Shown: positions 7,085 through 8,532 of the stretch, in pieces
Layout: every line of letters begins with the position of its first letter
Position numbering within the stretch: position 1 is the first letter of the stretch
From: an uncultured Flammeovirgaceae bacterium
Lineage (GTDB): Bacteria > Bacteroidota > Bacteroidia > Cytophagales > Cyclobacteriaceae
Assembly (NCBI GenBank): GCA_946480685.1
Contig: CAMLLI010000130.1
Location: forward strand, 1-8,532
DNA length: 8,532 nucleotides
Direction: 5' to 3'
Program-made: the position numbers and the translations under genes
The notes under the pieces: generated by a model
Database searches by the model: none
What the model saw: the letters and a program-made list of their open reading frames with translations, nothing else
Told to the model about the DNA's origin: nothing

Positions 7085-7112
7085 ATTGAATTGCTCGCTA
7101 ATTTAGTACACC

Positions 7113-8532
7113 ATGAAGCCTGCCAATACGCCCGATACATCTCCCCTGAAAAGCACGCATACACCAACATCTCGCATTCGAACGGCACACGCTAACACAT
7201 GCAGTATATTTTTTACTGTCGCATTTCTATGGCTGCTAACGGCCTGCGAAGCACCGGAAAAGAAAACACCGCTGATGGAACTGCTTCCTGCCAGTGAAAC
7301 CGGAATTCACTTTGCCAACAAACTCAAGGAAGATGAAGATCTTAACATCATCACGTTCGAATATTTCTATAATGGTGCCGGTGTTGGCGCGGGGGATATT
7401 AACAACGATGGACTACAGGATATATTCTTTGCAGCGAACATGTCGGACAACAAGCTTTATTTGAACCAGGGCAATTTCAAATTCGAAGATATTACAGAAA
7501 AGGCCGGTATACATTCCGCTGGTAAATGGGCAACCGGAGTCTCGATGATTGACATCAATCAGGATCGACTGCTGGATATATATGTATGCTACGCGGGACC
7601 TTCGACTGACCCTGTAAAACGCGCCAATGAACTATATATCAATAACGGCAACAATACATTTACCGAAAAAGCAAAAGAATACGGACTTGCAGACACCGGC
7701 CATTCCGTGCAAGCTGCATTTTTTGATTATGACAAAGATGGGGACCTGGATGTATATATCCTCACCAACACAACCGACCAGACCGGTCCGAACGTGATAA
7801 GACCCAAACGTGTAAGAGGCGAAATGATCAATACCGATCGTCTCTATCGAAATAACGGCAACAACACATTCACCAATGTTTCAGCGGAGGCAGGCATTAC
7901 GATAGAAGGGTATGGATTAGGTGTATCGATATGCGACATCAACAACGACAACTGGCCCGACATTTACGTTTCGAATGATTATTTGTCGAACGACCTGCTC
8001 TATATCAACAATCAGAACGGCACCTTTACCGATCGACTGTCGCTATATTTCAAGCATAACAGTTACTCGGCTATGGGCAACGATGTTTCTGATTTCAACA
8101 ATGACGGCTTGCTGGATGTTGTTGCTGTTGATATGTTACCCCCGGATAACAAACGGCAGAAGATGATGTTTGGCGCTACCAACTATGATCGCTATCGATC
8201 CGAAATTGCTTACGGCTATACTCCGCAGTTTATGCGCAACACATTACAGTTGAATGTTGGCGAAGCTATATCCGGGCAACCGCTCTTTAGTGAAATAGGA
8301 CAACTTGCAGGCATCGAAGCTACCGATTGGAGTTGGAGTCCTTTGTTCGCTGATATCGATAATGACGGATGGAAAGATCTGCTGATTACCAATGGTTACG
8401 CGCGTGATATAACGAATCGCGACTTTGCCAGCTACAAAATGCACGAGTTTATGCGCAACGGGTATAATGAGTGTGTAAAGAAAAAATTACTCACGGCCAT
8501 TCAAAGTATAGATGGAGCACATATACCGATCT
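7113..8532 (+). CDS. FG-GAP/VCBS repeat lipoprotein, partial (3' end beyond window)
   Basis: The frame is open from the ATG at 7113 to the right edge, giving 473 residues without a stop. A hydrophobic stretch (about 31-44) ends in the lipobox LTAC, so Cys45 is probably lipidated and the protein envelope-anchored. It then carries six Ca-binding-like DxDxDGxxD loops at residues 95-103, 147-155, 205-213, 275-283, 327-335 and 414-422 (for example DINNDGLQD, DYDKDGDLD, DIDNDGWKD). These alternate with LYxNNGNNTF-type strands, the pattern of FG-GAP/VCBS beta-propeller blades. Relatives in Bacteroidota are usually about 1,100 residues long, end in an ASPIC/UnbV domain and often neighbour SusC/SusD genes; that part lies outside the window. 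An in-frame TAG at 7104-7106 fixes the upstream limit. The 28-residue stretch before the hydrophobic core is unusually long for a lipoprotein signal. The exact role is unknown, with glycan or protein binding most likely. Confidence 0.9.
   Translation, partial: MKPANTPDTSPLKSTHTPTSRIRTAHANTCSIFFTVAFLWLLTACEAPEKKTPLMELLPASETGIHFANKLKEDEDLNIITFEYFYNGAGVGAGDINNDGLQDIFFAANMSDNKLYLNQGNFKFEDITEKAGIHSAGKWATGVSMIDINQDRLLDIYVCYAGPSTDPVKRANELYINNGNNTFTEKAKEYGLADTGHSVQAAFFDYDKDGDLDVYILTNTTDQTGPNVIRPKRVRGEMINTDRLYRNNGNNTFTNVSAEAGITIEGYGLGVSICDINNDNWPDIYVSNDYLSNDLLYINNQNGTFTDRLSLYFKHNSYSAMGNDVSDFNNDGLLDVVAVDMLPPDNKRQKMMFGATNYDRYRSEIAYGYTPQFMRNTLQLNVGEAISGQPLFSEIGQLAGIEATDWSWSPLFADIDNDGWKDLLITNGYARDITNRDFASYKMHEFMRNGYNECVKKKLLTAIQSIDGAHIPI

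Larger units (their letters stand above)
6975..7112. promoter_or_regulatory. Divergent control region between GH89 and VCBS genes
   Basis: These 138 bases separate two outward-facing envelope-protein genes and must hold both promoters unless either gene is read from elsewhere. The region contains a good - strand promoter candidate (listed separately), an A5-TA-T5 palindrome at 7052-7063, and the palindrome GGTATACC at 7077-7084. On the + strand the best -7 candidate is TACCATTG at 7081-7088 (one mismatch to TAnnTTTG), but no clear -33 TTTG precedes it. Confidence 0.6.

Noticed and set aside
6501..7106. 201-residue + strand frame antisense to the GH89 N-terminus
   Set aside because: It lies mostly on the opposite strand of a strongly supported GH89 gene, and its translation has no family features, so it is a shadow frame.
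7641..7876. Near-identical 26-base stretches 210 bases apart
   Set aside because: They encode equivalent strands of neighbouring VCBS blades 70 residues apart, so protein repeat structure explains them rather than a mobile element or separate DNA repeat.
7921..8166. 81-residue + strand frame inside the VCBS gene
   Set aside because: It is an out-of-frame reading of the repeat region with a Thr/Ile-rich low-complexity translation; the VCBS frame is clearly the real one.

Overview
The window looks like chromosomal DNA of a Bacteroidota bacterium, possibly in or near the Chitinophagaceae (that rank is inference). The signs are a secreted DUF2341/LamG protein with a type IX secretion (T9SS)-like C-terminal domain, a periplasmic or surface GH89 lipoprotein, a large FG-GAP/VCBS lipoprotein of the kind often found near SusC/SusD genes, a multi-PAS soluble histidine kinase, and starts without clear Shine-Dalgarno sequences. 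A candidate promoter for the GH89 gene fits the Bacteroidota pattern TTTG-N20-TAnnTTTG with one mismatch. No rRNA, tRNA, CRISPR array, insertion sequence or phage gene is visible.

Layout: (1) Positions 3-98 may hold the last 31 codons of a + strand gene that enters from the left. (2) Positions 139-1836, - strand, encode a secreted multidomain protein: signal peptide, DUF2341, LamG-like lectin fold, FnIII-like module and T9SS-like C-terminal domain. (3) Positions 1837-2636 are about 800 bases of AT-rich intergenic DNA with no convincing gene but several small symmetric or repeated elements. (4) Positions 2637-4691, + strand, encode a soluble histidine kinase with three PAS domains repeated at an exact 142-residue (426-base) period. 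(5) A strong inverted repeat at 4700-4741 lies between the kinase and the convergent next gene and probably terminates both. (6) Positions 4749-6974, - strand, encode a full-length GH89 alpha-N-acetylglucosaminidase lipoprotein that matches human NAGLU along its whole length. (7) Positions 6975-7112 are a divergent control region. (8) From 7113 to the right edge, + strand, runs a VCBS/FG-GAP repeat lipoprotein cut off by the window end.

How the genes may work together: the GH89 enzyme would remove terminal alpha-linked GlcNAc from host-type or environmental glycans. The divergently transcribed VCBS lipoprotein is of a type often linked to SusCD-like glycan uptake genes, so a glycan-use locus may continue to the right (inference). 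The DUF2341/LamG protein is a plausible exported or cell-surface binding protein. The PAS kinase has no adjacent response regulator and its input is unknown. I see ordinary Bacteroidota genes with some notable internal structure, and no clear evidence of a new kind of system.
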